Source: Sebastes aleutianus
Taxonomy: Eukaryota > Chordata > Actinopteri > Perciformes > Sebastidae
Length of the DNA stretch: 64,000 bases
NCBI GenBank assembly: GCA_916700875.1
Contig: CAKAKS010000032.1
Span: 13,739,629 to 13,803,628 of the forward strand
Direction of reading: 5' to 3'
The notes beneath the pieces are model-generated. The model saw nothing but the letters and a program-made list of their open reading frames with translations, did no database searches and had not been told where the DNA came from. Positions within the stretch are counted from its first letter, which is position 1, and each line of letters opens with the position of its first letter. Below, piece after piece: positions 1-12,850 of the stretch. A program made the translations under genes and the position numbers.

Positions 1-332
1 TGACACTACTTCAGGAGCAACGGAAGTCAGACGTTGGCTGGTGGTACCACAGTTTTGCACTCGGCGGCTCACGTTACCGCAGTTTCACAAGCGTGTCGGA
101 GAACTACGGTGGCGTTCAGGTAACGTAAAAATGTGAAAGGCTCTCTCTAGAGCCAGTGTTTGGTTTGTCCGTTCTGTGGAAACATGGCGGAGCAACATGG
201 CGGACTCCGTGAAGAGGTCCCGCTCCATATGTAGGTATGAAGGGCTCATTCTAAGCTAACGAAAACAGTTATGAATATCATATTCCATTTCTGCTAATAG
301 ATTCCCCGAAATGTTACACACTGTTCCTTTAA
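1..332 (+). mobile_element. TTAA-type MITE, family A copy 1 (cut by window edge)
   Basis: The stretch ends in ACACTGTTCCTTTAA at 332 and shares its body with copies at 8558-8904 and, inverted, at 53758-54306. Shared landmarks are a GGTTTGTCCGTT segment near 160 and a CTAACGAAAACA segment near 258. The intact copy has inverted ends reading TTAAAGG...CAGTGTGTA and TTAA at both borders, which fits a piggyBac-like non-autonomous element. The left end lies outside the window. No coding capacity is seen. Family assignment is inference from the ends. Confidence 0.6.
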
Positions 333-3300
333 AACTTCAAACCTTCAGCTGACATTAGACACCCTGACATTATGGTTGCCTGTCTAATAAGAGTCCTGGT
401 CTGTCTGTGGAACTTTCCAGCTACCCTCTTGCTACACTGTTGACAAAACACAGCCATGTCAGCACTCCTCTACCCGCACAACGCAACCAACAACACACTT
501 TGGTCACTGACACCACGTCGTGAGCCACATAGGTGTCACTACGCATGAATAAAGCGACTGAAGAGACGTCTGGCGGACGGTATCATCATGACATAATTTA
601 TGCCTGCATGCGGCTTTAGTTTATGGCTCAACAACACACGTTTTTAAAAGGCTTCTGCTTAGGTTGAAGTGCGTAAATCAGGACGGGGTGATCGGAGGCC
701 ATGTGTGTAACAGCTGTCTGTGTGCCAGTGTGCCAAGAGAAAGCAGCACATACCCCCCTCCCACCAGGCAGGGGCCGTTAATACTCCGACCACCCCTTCA
801 ATACTTGATATTGATCCCAACAGACCAGCTCCACCTTTGACACATGGAGTGTCATCAGGGGCTGTAGGCATTACCACATCTGTCACTCTAACCGAATGAT
901 GTCATCTCCTACTACATTTCAGCATTTCCATTTTACAGTGTTTTTCTGTCATTGTCCCCCCTGTTGCTGCTGTTTGTGTTGCACTTAGAAAACAAATACG
1001 CGAAGGACACTCCCAGGCACAAAACATGTTTTCGTGTCCGAGCAAGCTCTTGAGTGATTACCAGGCTAATTGTGTGTGTGTGTGTGGAAGAAGCTACTGT
1101 AGCCTTGAGGAAATCCTCCCTCGCCAGAGTCAAAGCATCGTTGCTTCGCGCAAGACAAAACCTCACAGCAGGAAAAGGAAAGAGATAAATGGAGGAGAAG
1201 GGAAGAGCGTGCTGGTGTGAAGAGGGCTGTTAAAACCGCATCAGGAAGACCAGCCTGAGAGCCTACAAACCCTCAGGCCTCGCTAAACCCGCAATTCACA
1301 CACTAATCTACCTGTTAGCATGAGGTGTGAACAGGTGCATTCCCTTTATGCGCTGCACAGCGGGGTCTCTGCGTCCTCGAGTGGTTTTGGCGACACAGAT
1401 GCGCCCCAGGCAGAGTTTGAAATAGCTTCTATTAATTGTCTTGGCTTCGTGAATCAGGGGACATTTTCATCAAAGTAATAGCCAATATTAATCTTCAAAA
1501 ACTCAAGCCTCAATGTCACCATAGGGGGAATTCAACATAATGACTGAACACCATCAGCGTGATAAGCATCTAGTAATTTCACCTTGGTATGCCACGCTGT
1601 TAGATGCTGTGATTTGGTGTGATAAGAGCCCGGTTTAATTATCCAGAGACTTAATGATCTCTTATCTGCTTCCATTTCCTGACCGGGGTCACATGACCTC
1701 TACAGTGCACTACACTATATTATTGTTTATTTATATAGACGGATCCAGAGGTATTTTTGGTCCTGTTGTTTTTTCCTTTGACGATTTGAAATTCCTATTT
1801 GTCCTTTTCCCATTTGAGCAGTTTCCTAACTTTGCTTCCGATTTCATGAACAGAAATTCTTGGGCTCCGCTGGCGTTGTGCGTGGGAGTGTTATGTTTTA
1901 GAGTAATGCATGAGGATGTGTGTCTCTGAAGGTGAGAGGGCTCTCACGAAAGTCACATTCTCCGTGCCCGTGCAAGGCCCTTTCTTCACCTTATACCGAG
2001 AGACATCAGAGTGAAATGTGACCTTTTGTTTCGATCCCATTTAGCTAGCTGAACTACAGCCGACCTCATAACTGCTCACTGTGTACATACACACAAACCC
2101 ATCTCTGCTCCGCAGGACAAACAGCAGATGCAAATCCTTTTTGTGTAGAGCGATTGTTATCCAAGTCATGATATTAACAGCAGTGTACGGCACAGATGGA
2201 AGATGTATACGTTTCCACGGCTGGTTTGTGCTCCTGTGGCCAATGAACGAGCGAGTGGGCTTTGTGCCATGTTTGACATCACTTAGGCCTCTGTCCATGC
2301 TTACCCAGCCTTCGTGTTGAGACAACAGGGGCTGACTGGATGTGGTTTGATTAATCCTCTCAGTGGGAGCCTGGTGGCGAGGAGTCCGGGTGCAGCCTGT
2401 TTGTCTAGTAAAGGCTCATTGAGGTTGGATCTTCGCTGATGAGATTGTGTCAAAAGCCGTCATGTTTACAGTGATGAATATGTTCTCACAGAGTCGAACT
2501 AGCGGACCGCAGCAGTGATGCATTGGGCCTAATTTCTGAAGTCGCCCCCGTCGCCCAGGAGGAGCTCCCTCGCTGCCAGGCCTAATGGCCGTGGAGTGTT
2601 GTTCCAGCTTGACCCTGTGAGTCCCACGATGCCCCAGTTGTTACCCCTCTGGCTTGGCTCTCATAGGCAATTTTCATGTCTCTGTCCAATATTTGACATC
2701 TCTCAAGAACTCTGCGCTCTCCAGATCGTACTCATAGGCTGGGATGTCATATTTTTAATATTCCCTCATTTAAAAAAATGCTCCACACTGAGCAATGCTC
2801 ACATTTTAAAGCGATTTCTTCCTTATGAGGGAAAAAAAAGTGTGGAAAATGAATGTGTAAGAGGAGTGATTCCTCATCGCCGTCCGATGGCGTGGTGACA
2901 TAGCGATGCCCGAAATGCCGCTCCTAGATGCACACATATGGATTTCTGATGTTTTCTTTCAAAGCGGGAGCACTTCTAAGGGATTTAGATGAATAGTCAA
3001 CTGTGCCGTGCATATTAATCTTTCTGTTCAGAGTTTGCGTTCTCATACACTCCGTGATGATTTATTAGGCGGGGTGATGAATGACGCTGATAGTAGAAGT
3101 GCAGACCGAGCACATTTTAACAGGGGTTTTGTTGTTTATCTTGCAGCCCTGCGCTGTAGGACCAAGAGCAAAAAAAAAAATCAGCACCATGCAATACTGA
3201 TGCCAACCATATTTCATAGAGTGGTACCTGTTTTCAAGACTATAAAGGAAATTAAAATGTATCTCAGCAGTGGCTCCCAGGTTGATGCTACTCTGGAGAC

Positions 3301-6300
3301 AATAAAAGCATTTATTATATTTACTTACTTATGTTTCCTATATTTATATAGTGCTAAATGCAAGATTGATTCATTCTCTGCTCAGGTAGACATTACGCCT
3401 CTATATCTTTACATAGCAAATAGTTGTTTGCTACTTTATTAATGCTCTGGATGTCATATAGAGCTCCTTTAAATAAACATGCAAAACAATTATCAACACT
3501 AACTGGCACTAAAGGTTGCTATCAACCAAGCTGCAGTAGCGAGTCTTGACAAAGTCCGCAGGCAGCAGGAATAGTATCCACAGGCTAAGAGGCTAACAAG
3601 CAATCACTCAATTGAGTACTTAGTACTGTTGTACATTCAGCTGACATGTCACACAATACTACTCACTGAGTCTTTCATCTGTGTGGTCAGACCATGCCTT
3701 GATGCTACATGGTCAAGTCTGCTAAAGCATTGTGTCATTTATGGAGAAAAATGGAGGAAAACGTTTGTGACATTATGGAAGTGATCATGATTTTATTTTG
3801 TAGGGTTGCATTGAAAAACTAAAGCTAAAATGTGAAAATGCATGAACCATGAAGAGTTTATTGTGTAATGACTCTGCTACCTTCAAGGTTTGCACTGAAA
3901 GTATAAAGATTTTTTTTTTTTTGCTTTTGTTGACGTGCCATAATCTGGAAGAGGAACTTTACTTTCCCTGCTTGCGTTGGACACAAGTGTCCACTGGTCA
4001 CTTTTGTATCACCTCGCTCCGCTAACAGCCGTCAACCTCCGCCCTCCACCTCCCGCCCTCTCACCCTCGCCCCATCCTCGGCCTTACCCGAGCCTGGGAG
4101 CGGAATTCTGGGAACATTTTTCCATGTGAAATGCCGAGGTCCAGTCGAGGGGTGTGACGCCAGTGCATTGTTCCAGCGGCAAAAAAAGGAACCGCTTGTG
4201 ATGAGGCCAATTCCTGTTGGTCCCAAAAAAACAGGCACTTTCTCACACCGACTTCCTTCCTCATTGGACAGCACAAAACAATCCCAGACCAACCAGCAAA
4301 GTGAAAAAGAAAGAAAGAGAAGGGAAAAATAGCAGTGAGAGCTGCTTGGAGAGTCGGTTCAGGTTTTGTATCTGTAGCTGCAGATTGTCTCTGCACCCTT
4401 TCAAAGGTAAATGTCCTTTATCTGCAGACACAGACTCCTGCAAAACACGCTCACCCTTATGCACTGTATGCTATCCTAGTGACAGCAAGCTGCTCTTATC
4501 TTTACTACCTGTATGATCGTCATCACTTCAGTGAAATTCAAAGCTTTTTACTATCCCTGCATGTTTGCTTTTGGCTCCAGCGTCAAGACAACAGGCAGTG
4601 ATTGTGGGTTGATCTCAAACCTCGCTATCATGTTATGAATTAGGAAAACCTTTTGCAGCACATTGAGAAAAAAAGAATGAGGAAAGCAAGTGAGGCTCGA
4701 CTGATTGAGAGAGCAGGACTCAGGAAGCACCTGCCTGTGTGGAGGGCTGAGCATTTATCTGACCCCGCTCACATCAGGTGGTTTCCTTGTTTACGTTATC
4801 TCCCCACAGTTCCCTGCGGCCCGGCGGCCACTATTGGCTGCCCCGGGCCACTCCTTTTTCCACCACACTCATTGATCTTAAGAGGGCTTGCCATTTCCCT
4901 GTTTCTCCTTTCCCACCAGAATGACGGTTTAGAGGAGAAACAGCGAGAAACTGACAAACGGAGGGATCGGCTTAATAAGCTAAAAACTCAAAGTCCTTCA
5001 CGACCTCTCACCTCTGTCCTCACAACACAAACATGGCAGCCTTGAAGACCGCCTTCCTTTTCCTCCTCGTGCCTATACTTAGGCTCAGTGAAAACAAGTA
5101 GGCTCATCAATTAGCCTGACTGATAACCTTGATCCTGCTGTCCTCCGTGTCACCTGTATTGCTCAACCCTAACCCAGCTGGCAAGATTTAAACACTGATC
5201 TGCCTGGGAGGTCAGGGTTTTTAAATGTTTTCATGCACCGGTTTCTAGTGGCTCATTATTCCAGGAATCCTGTTGAGACGGTGCTTTTTCCTCTCAACGC
5301 AGCAGTAACGTTTAATAGTAAAGTTATTGAGTTGTACTGCTGCTGCTGAATGTTTCCTTTCCCCCCCCTGTTGATATAATTACAGTTAAATTGCTGCTTG
5401 GCTTTCTCGGTAATGACTGCAGGTGGGCCGGGCACAGGTGCTGTCTGTAATTATAGTGCACATGAGATCCAAAAATGATTATCTAGGCTAAATACATGTA
5501 ATCAACCTCTGCAGATGCGCATCTAAACTGTTTGATCAAATGTTTATTCTCACCGGGAGGCACGGCTGAGCGTTGTGTGTGTGCGTGAGACACACAGGCG
5601 GAGTGTGTATACATGCATCTGTATGGAAGTGCTTGGTTGCAGTGGTCGTACCCTTGCTGCCCCATCATGTTGCTGGAGATCTATTTGTCCTGGCAAGGCT
5701 TTAGCTTATCTGACGTCACAGACTCTGATGGTCAGCCAAGTGACTCATTGAAGCAAGAACAATACCCATAATTTGTATCAATCAGCTCAGTTATGACTCG
5801 TTACCTGATACATGCTCAGTTTTAGTGGTCAGTCTAAAGCGAGACCCTCTCGATGGACATTTTCCTCTACAGTCAGTCCGCCCTCCGTCTCTCTGCGTGG
5901 CCTCTCAGTGGCCCTGCTTTCCTTACTATCTTGTTATCTCAGCAAGTGTTTCCTGTGAGCACCTCGCTCCTCTCTGGGACATGTGGTAGAGCTTGCAGCG
6001 TGTTACGTCCACGGGGTATTGTTCTCCCGCAGTTTGACCATCGTAAATTAGCTGGAAACGATTTATCAGACATGAGAAGGGGGTGGGGGGGGGTAACCAG
6101 GAAAGGGAAAAAAACAACAACAAAATCAGGGCCCTGGTTTGCCCTCCAGCACTGAACCGAACACTGAACAGATATGTTAATGGTCTCTGTAATTGCTGCA
6201 ATTCAGGCTATTAAACAGAAATATTATCCAGAACACTTAACTATCGGCTAACTGGAAGAAATTTTCTAATTTTACGCTTTACTCAGAATGCTTGACGCTA

Positions 6301-8557
6301 TGTCACTTCCATGGCATTTCCATATTTATCACTTTATGTGACAAGCTTACAGTGAAAGGTTGTTACATGCATGTATGGACTGGACTAAATTATACTATGG
6401 ACTGGACAAAATTATACATTCACTTAAAGCAAATTAGCCCTGTAATGCGAAGGGAACTACGGACATTTTAGGCCCACTACAAAGGAAACGGTGCACTTAA
6501 GAAATGTACATTTGTGACAACCACTTCCATGTTGACTGAATGAAAAGTGTGTTTATTTGAAATCACTGGAGGAACCACCCCTGTTTATTCCGCAGGCTGA
6601 TTCCTATGAGCATCAACACGACCCTCTTTAATGAGGGAATTCCTGAACATCAGAGGATGTCTCACGCACATCCTGGCCCTTAATCAGCCTTCGTGCTCTC
6701 ACCTATATCATCACGGTCCCGCAGCAGTGACCTATTCTAGGGAGAGTTGACACATCCTTCTACTCCCTCCAGGAAGGAGCACGTGGCCTGTCCATACAGG
6801 GCTGGCCGAGTGTCGAATCCTTTTACAAAATGCCCCCCCAGTAACCTCAAACCGCCTCAGTTTGGCCGCAGCAGAGGATTTTTGAACTCTACAACTATGC
6901 CTTTCTGGCCTCGCTGTGATTTTTCTGTCGGGATCTACCCCGTACCATCCCCTCCGGGAATCCATACTGTCACAACCAATGTTCCCATGGATGGGAACGA
7001 CCCTCGGGGAGGCAGAGATTGACAGTGAGCAGAGTGGGACCAGGAATTAAAGGTCTCTGAAGAGTCAAGAGGCTTGTCAGAGGAGTATAAAATAAAAACA
7101 GGCTGTAAAGTAGGTCCACAACTTCAGCATGGCCTTAGCTGAGACATGGGAACCACTCCCACCCCCAAACTATGCCTGCAGTCATTCCCCCCTGGACAGC
7201 GGGGGCAGGTCACACATGAGGCCCTGCTTGCAGCTGGGTTCGCTCCCTGCTACCTCATGCCAGGCTGAACTATGCTGGGAACCAACTAAAGTTAAGCACA
7301 CAACCTTGAGATCAGACCCCCGATACGCGCCGAACCTCACGCGGCTTTTTGATATAAAGCCAAAGAAGTAACCGTTTTACTAAATTGCTTTGATAAGGAA
7401 ACGTTGCAAGGCGAGGGAAAGGGGGACCCTGGCAGTCATCAGGAGCGTGAAAAATGACTGCGATTCCGTACGAAAACAACTTCCCCCCCCACTGTAAAAT
7501 AACAGTATCCCTGCAAGTGTAGGAAGTTCCTCCCTTATAAGAGAGTGGATTGTTCTCCAGCTTTGATTGTTTATGCAAAGCTAAGCATGTTTGCTTAAAT
7601 TATGTCACAATGTATCACAGGACCGTTTTGTACAGGAACAAATACTGCATGCCTCATTGGGAATGAGTGTGCATTTGTTTAGCGCTGCATCTCTTGATTT
7701 ACTTATCGGCAGAAATGACTTGAAAACCACTCCAAATTGAAGCTCATCACCAGAACAATTGACATGCCGTATTTTGGATCCAGTAGTTTTTGGCTCTTTT
7801 CTAATCTACTTTGCTTTCACTGTTATTTTTCTTGGCAATATTTTATTTGTAACCTCTCTTCATTTTGATAAAATCTTGGCTAGCAGTCCAGAACACACAC
7901 CATTTAACCATAATGCCCTCAGATTGAGTCTCTCTCCCATGATGTATATCTACTGTCTCTCTACTGTCAAGTAAAAGCAAAAAAAATGCCATAAAAATAA
8001 CTTTAAAAAGGTGAACTTGGTCTAGAATTTGCCCCCATATTTCTTCTCCATATTAAATGGATATAATCCAGACAAACCCAACTCTGAAGCAAGGACAATA
8101 TCCTTAATTTTATATCTCAATCAGCTCAGTATCTAGACTACTGGCTAAACTCTTAGAAATAAATTTACCTTACCATTAAAGCTGGAACGTCCCCTGTAAG
8201 TCTCGATAGCAGGTGATGGTCACTCCCTGCTCCCTCCAGCCAGGCCTATTTCGTCCCATCATCAATCTCCTTAAACGTTACCATGGCACCCAGTATCCTG
8301 CAGGGGAAGATGACAGGATGCCAACATTAAAGCAGGTGAGGTTTTGTGTGATGTTGGATAACAACTGGAAACCGCCCAAAAAAGCATTTGCTGGACTGCT
8401 GGTTTGGCTCAAAGTGTGAGGTGGATGTTTTGTGTGAAGCCTCAGATCTGGCCAGATATCAGAAGCACTGCAGGTGCAAAATCTAGATAGAGAATATGAT
8501 GCAGGGATGTTATCGACAAAAGATTTTGAGTTTGTGGTCACTGTGATTGTTCACAGG
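333..8557. other. gene-free stretch
   Basis: No gene can be supported here. The open frames are short, lack splice partners and resemble no family I recognise. Only simple features are seen: a short TG run near 1070, poly-A or poly-T runs near 3170 and 3910, and a G-rich run near 6080. Parts are of mixed composition without repeats and could hold regulatory sequence, but nothing in the sequence itself proves that. Confidence 0.5.
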
Positions 8558-8904
8558 TTAAAGGTGCAGTGTGTAGGATCTGGCGGCATCTAGCGGTGAG
8601 GTTGAAGATCGTAACCAACTGAAACATCTTCCGTGTAGGAGAACTATGTTGGCTGATGTGAACACGTAATAATGCCCCATCTAGAGCCAGTTTTTGGTTT
8701 GTCCGTTGTGGGCTACTGTAGAAAAATGTAGGCCAGCTCCGTGAAGAGGACCTGCTCCCTATGTAGATATAAACGTCTCATTCTAAAGTAACGAAAACAC
8801 AACGATTCTTATTTTCAGGTGATTAAACACAAAAGAAAACATACTTAATATTATATTCCATTTATTCCAATAGATCTCCTAAATGTTACACACTGTTCCT
8901 TTAA
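8558..8904 (+). mobile_element. TTAA-type MITE, family A copy 2 (complete)
   Basis: This 347-bp element begins TTAAAGGTGCAGTGTGTAGG and ends ACACTGTTCCTTTAA. The ends are imperfect inverted repeats and TTAA stands at both borders, the target site of piggyBac-type transposases. It has no open frame of note, so it would need a transposase supplied in trans. Its right TTAA is also the left border of the next repeat. Confidence 0.75.
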
Positions 8905-9215
8905 AAGAATGGTTCAGTATTTTGGGAAATACACTTACTTGCAAACAGTTAAATGATATTGATATCACTCTCATGTCTGTACGGTAAATATGAAGCTAAC
9001 GTTAGCCAGCAGCCAGGCTCGGTACTCTGTGATCTTTTTGCGGTTTAAAAGAGCAAGACATAACGTGTCAGTTAGTGAGCTCGAGAGGTGATGGTAGGCA
9101 GATTTTGTTAGCTTTGGAAAGAGCCAGGCTATCTGTTTCTAGTCTTTATGCTAAGCTAAGCTAACCGTCTCCTGGCAGTAGCTTCATATTTACCGTACGG
9201 ACATGAATGGTATAA
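8901..9215 (+). mobile_element. foldback MITE, family B copy 1
   Basis: The element starts at the TTAA shared with the preceding MITE and carries the ATTTTGGGAAATACACTT motif seen again at 42.8 and 53.5 kb. Its interior folds back: the segment around 8970-8996 with GTACGGTAAATATGAAGC is repeated inverted around 9182-9202. The right terminus is worn, so the end coordinate is approximate. Confidence 0.6.
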
Positions 9216-9218
9216 CCA

Positions 9219-9953
9219 CAGACTGTATATAAGAAGTGGACGTAGTCACCGTGACGTCACCCATTGGTTTTGTGGAACATGGTTTTGAAGACTCAAGTTC
9301 GGCGTTTTGGCCGTCGGCATTTTGTTTTTTGCTAGTCGCATCTTGTTTTTTTGGTCGTGTCTAGAAGGTAACCCACTAGATAGCTAAGGTCAGGCACCGA
9401 CCTCAAATGGTTAAAGTTAGGATGGGTCGTCGGGCACCGAATCTCAGGAGAGTTTTTGCAGATTTCAGATCAGATTTCGCAATTTGTGTGTTACCTTCTA
9501 GACACAACCTGTTTTTTTTGCAACCAGAAGTGACACGACAGGGTGGAGCTAAGTACAACCGAATGCTGAATAAGATATTTTTAAAATTAACTTTCATGAA
9601 CTGAAAACACACTGTGAAAGGGTTAAAGCTCTAAGATGAAAACACAGACAACTCCCAGACCGAACAACGCCCTAAAGCACACCCTGCTTTATGGTCTATT
9701 TGACTCTAAATGGGATCATAATTTACTAATTGAACATCATGCTGTATTGAAGAAGACTTGAAACTAGTGATTGAGACCATAAACTCATGTTTACAATGTT
9801 CACTGAGGTAATAAATCAAGTGAGAAGTAGGGTCATTTTCTCATAGACTTCGATACAATCAGACTTCTTTTTGCAACCAGAGGAGTCGCCCCCTGCTGGC
9901 TATTAGAAAGAATGTAAGTTTAAGGCACTTCTGCATTGGCTTCACTTCTCAGA
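9219..9953 (+). mobile_element. dispersed DNA repeat, family C copy 1
   Basis: The repeat runs from CAGACTGTATATAAGAAG to CACTTCTCAGAC. It shares GGACGTAGTCACC, GGGTGGAGCTAAGTACAACC and GCCCCCTGCTGGCT with copies at 11431-12008 and, inverted, at 62905-63604. The outermost CAGAC/GTCTG bases are inverted, so a DNA transposon is likely, but superfamily is not clear. Open frames inside are not conserved between copies and are not called as genes. Confidence 0.6.
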
Positions 9954-11430
9954 CCCAGAGGTAGCCCACTGGGTATAACTAAATCTTCCAATCTAACTCT
10001 GCAAGAAAGCAAAGAAGCATAATTCCTTAAAGCATTTTTTTCTTGCTGTATTGGCTCTAAGTTAAAAAGCCTAATTCGAAGGACTGTAAAATAGCATTAG
10101 TGGCATTTGATTTCCCAAGCGCAGACAGTAGTCACGAGAAAAACAGATAAGCATCGGGGCCAGATTCAGGCTGGTTCCTGTTTGTCCTATGGGAGAGAGT
10201 GACTCCTTACTCTGCTGCTGCTGGTAAACCTATCAGGGCACAAAGGAGAACGGCACCCTCTGTAGACAACGTGGCTCCTCCTCAGACAATAAGGCACGGG
10301 ACAATGTGGGAATCCTGCTGGAGGACCCACCTCACGCCTGCTGAGTATGCTGAATTTAACTTTACAATAGTGTTAAATACACACCTTTTAGAAGTGTTTA
10401 ATTTGATTTATACATTTATCTTTATTGTTTAGCATGAAAACACCAAAAAGGAAAAGACCCGAGAAAAGGAAACAACAAATTGAATGATGTCATTTCGCCA
10501 TTCAAACCAGCTGACATGAAACTTACTGAAAACCCCTGCTGTCGTTTTGCCTGTTACACAATGAAATTTGGTCATTGTGTCATTTCCCTTACTAATCTAC
10601 ACCCATTTCCCCCCATATGGGTGTCATCCCCCGGTGTAACTCATAGAATTGCAGGGATTTGTCGCTGTCAGACATCACAATGCTCATTGTTCTATTGGCT
10701 GACTCTGGTTGACAGCCTGAGAATAATGCATGAAAGACTGAGAGACAATCTTAGTCGTGAAATATGTTCAGTTAGTCCCAAATACAGTAAATTTGTGCTT
10801 CGGCATGTGTGTTTGCTGTGTGTTTATACGTGTCTGTGCAGGACGAGGCAGGGCAGAGCTTTTTTTATGTATTGTGTCATGTCACAGTGACCCACTACTA
10901 CTGTGTCCTGGTTTCCCACGGCCCCGCTTCTCCTCACAGTTGACGGAGCTACCTGTGTCCGAGCGCCTCCACCTCCTCTCACCCCTCCCTATTTAGATTA
11001 AAGTAAAACCTGGAAACCATTTTGCTTCTCTTTTTTCCTCCGGAGCCCTCGTAATGAAGGGAAAGTGCTCTGGCCCTGCTGCCACGGAGAGCGCAGGCTT
11101 GATGGGAAAGCGTTAGCCTCTGCAAAAAGGTCTCCTTTTAGGGCTCTGTGAGCTCTGTTACACCCACACTCTGCCACCATAAATTTCAAAAGATGAAATA
11201 GCGTGCGGCTCTTATCTTTATTTACACAATATAAAGTTTTTTTTCTACGTAGGAGAGAATGAAAAAAGTGACCTCTGTGAGTCTAGAAACCCCGAACTTC
11301 TCATGGAGGAAATCAGCTTGAAATAGTTATATAATGTCATTTAAAAAAAGTTTCACAATCTTGCTAAACGTTGCCCCGTGCGCATCCCCCCGTCAAAGAT
11401 GTCACACATTTCAATGGAAAGGTCAAATGC
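9954..11430. other. gene-free stretch
   Basis: No gene or clear repeat is supported. Short frames here, including one near 10480-10890, show no recognisable domain or splice context. Confidence 0.4.
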
Positions 11431-12008
11431 CAGACTATATATAACAAGTGGACGTAGTCACCATGACGTCACCCATTGGTTTGTGGACTGCCGTTTTGAA
11501 GCCTAGAGTTGGGCATTTTGGCATTCGCCATCTTGCTTATTTGCAACCAGGGTGGAGCTAAGTACAACCGAACGCTGAATAAGACATTTTAGGCGATCAA
11601 AAAGGTTATAATTAACTTTCATGAACTGAAAATACTGTGAAAGGATAAAAGTCCTAAGACGAAAACACTGACAACTCCCAAACTGGACAACACCGTGGTA
11701 GCGACCTGTCAAGGTAGCCACACCCTAAAGCATACCTTGCTTTATGGTCTATTTGACTCTCAACGGGACCAGCATTTACTAAATGAACATCATGCTGTAT
11801 TGAAGAAGACTTGAAACTAGCGATTGAGATCATAAACTCATGTTTACAATGTTTACTGAGGTAATAAATCAAGTGAGAAGTAGGGTCATTTTCTCATAGA
11901 CTTCTATACAATCAGACTTCTTTTTGCAACCAGAGGAGTCGCCCCCTGCTGGCTGTTAGAAAGAATGCAGGTTTAAGGCACTTCCGCAATGGCTTCGCTT
12001 TTCAGACC
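11431..12008 (+). mobile_element. dispersed DNA repeat, family C copy 2
   Basis: This is a second, shorter copy of the element at 9219-9953, in the same orientation, starting CAGACTATATATAAC and ending TTTTCAGAC. It has only about one unit of the internal GGC-ATCTTG motif that is expanded to about seven units in the third copy. The copy is 578 bp long and non-coding. Confidence 0.6.
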
Positions 12009-12499
12009 CCAGAGTTACCCACTGTCAAATACATATTTGTTATATTTAAAATTTAAGAACATTATGCTATCTAAAATGTTATATTTGCTTCGTTGGCATT
12101 CAAAGTCAGTGTCTCCCGTTGCTCTACACTTATTATCTCCAACAAATTAACTTAAATGCCCCCTGTTGTTTATAAATGAGCTGTTTATGTGTTGCACCCA
12201 TTCTGCAAGGGCAATCACCAAAATCCAGTTTGATTCTGCCTGGGCATTGGTACGGCAATCACTACCAGCTTGTTGTTGATGAGGAGAGTGTATGCTGCTT
12301 CTTCAAGGATATAACCCACTCTGTAATCAACCAATATTCAATCAGGACCTGGAGGCAAAATCCAGCTCGTTATCAGAGATTGTTACAGAGCAATTACAGC
12401 GGAATGATGTAATGCATCACAGATTGAAAACAAAATATTTTTTTTCTGCAGAGATCTGCAGTAAAATGGTTGGCTTATTTGAAAGTATGGTTGTTAATT

Positions 12500-12850
12500 G
12501 AGTGTACTAACAAGATCCCGACCGACTTTAGCAGGCTGTAGCAGCTGCTGTAGCAGGTTCAGTTTTAGAGCTAGAGCGAAGGTACTGATATCATATGAAA
12601 CTAGAAAAGGAATCCATTGGTACCAGCCATGTCAGGTTAGCTTGTTGCAAAGGGGGCTAAATAACGCTCCGAAGTTTGGCTAAATTTTAGCGAGGAAAAA
12701 CTGGCATGGCCATTTTCACAGGGGTCACTTGACATCTGACTTCAATACACGTGGATGATAATGGGTTCTATGGGTACCCACGAATATTCTCTTTACAGAC
12801 ATGCCCACTTTATGATAATCACATGCAGTTTTGGGCAAAAACCATGCAGT
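12500..12850 (-). repeat. dispersed repeat, family D copy 1
   Basis: This stretch is the inverse of sequence found at 33.6-33.9 kb and 51.5-51.85 kb. The shared segments include GGAGCGTTATTTA, CCTTAGGTTTTCTAGT and GAGGTCAGAGGTCA (inverted and partly diverged here). It is a common type of fish MITE interior. Boundaries are approximate. Confidence 0.5.
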
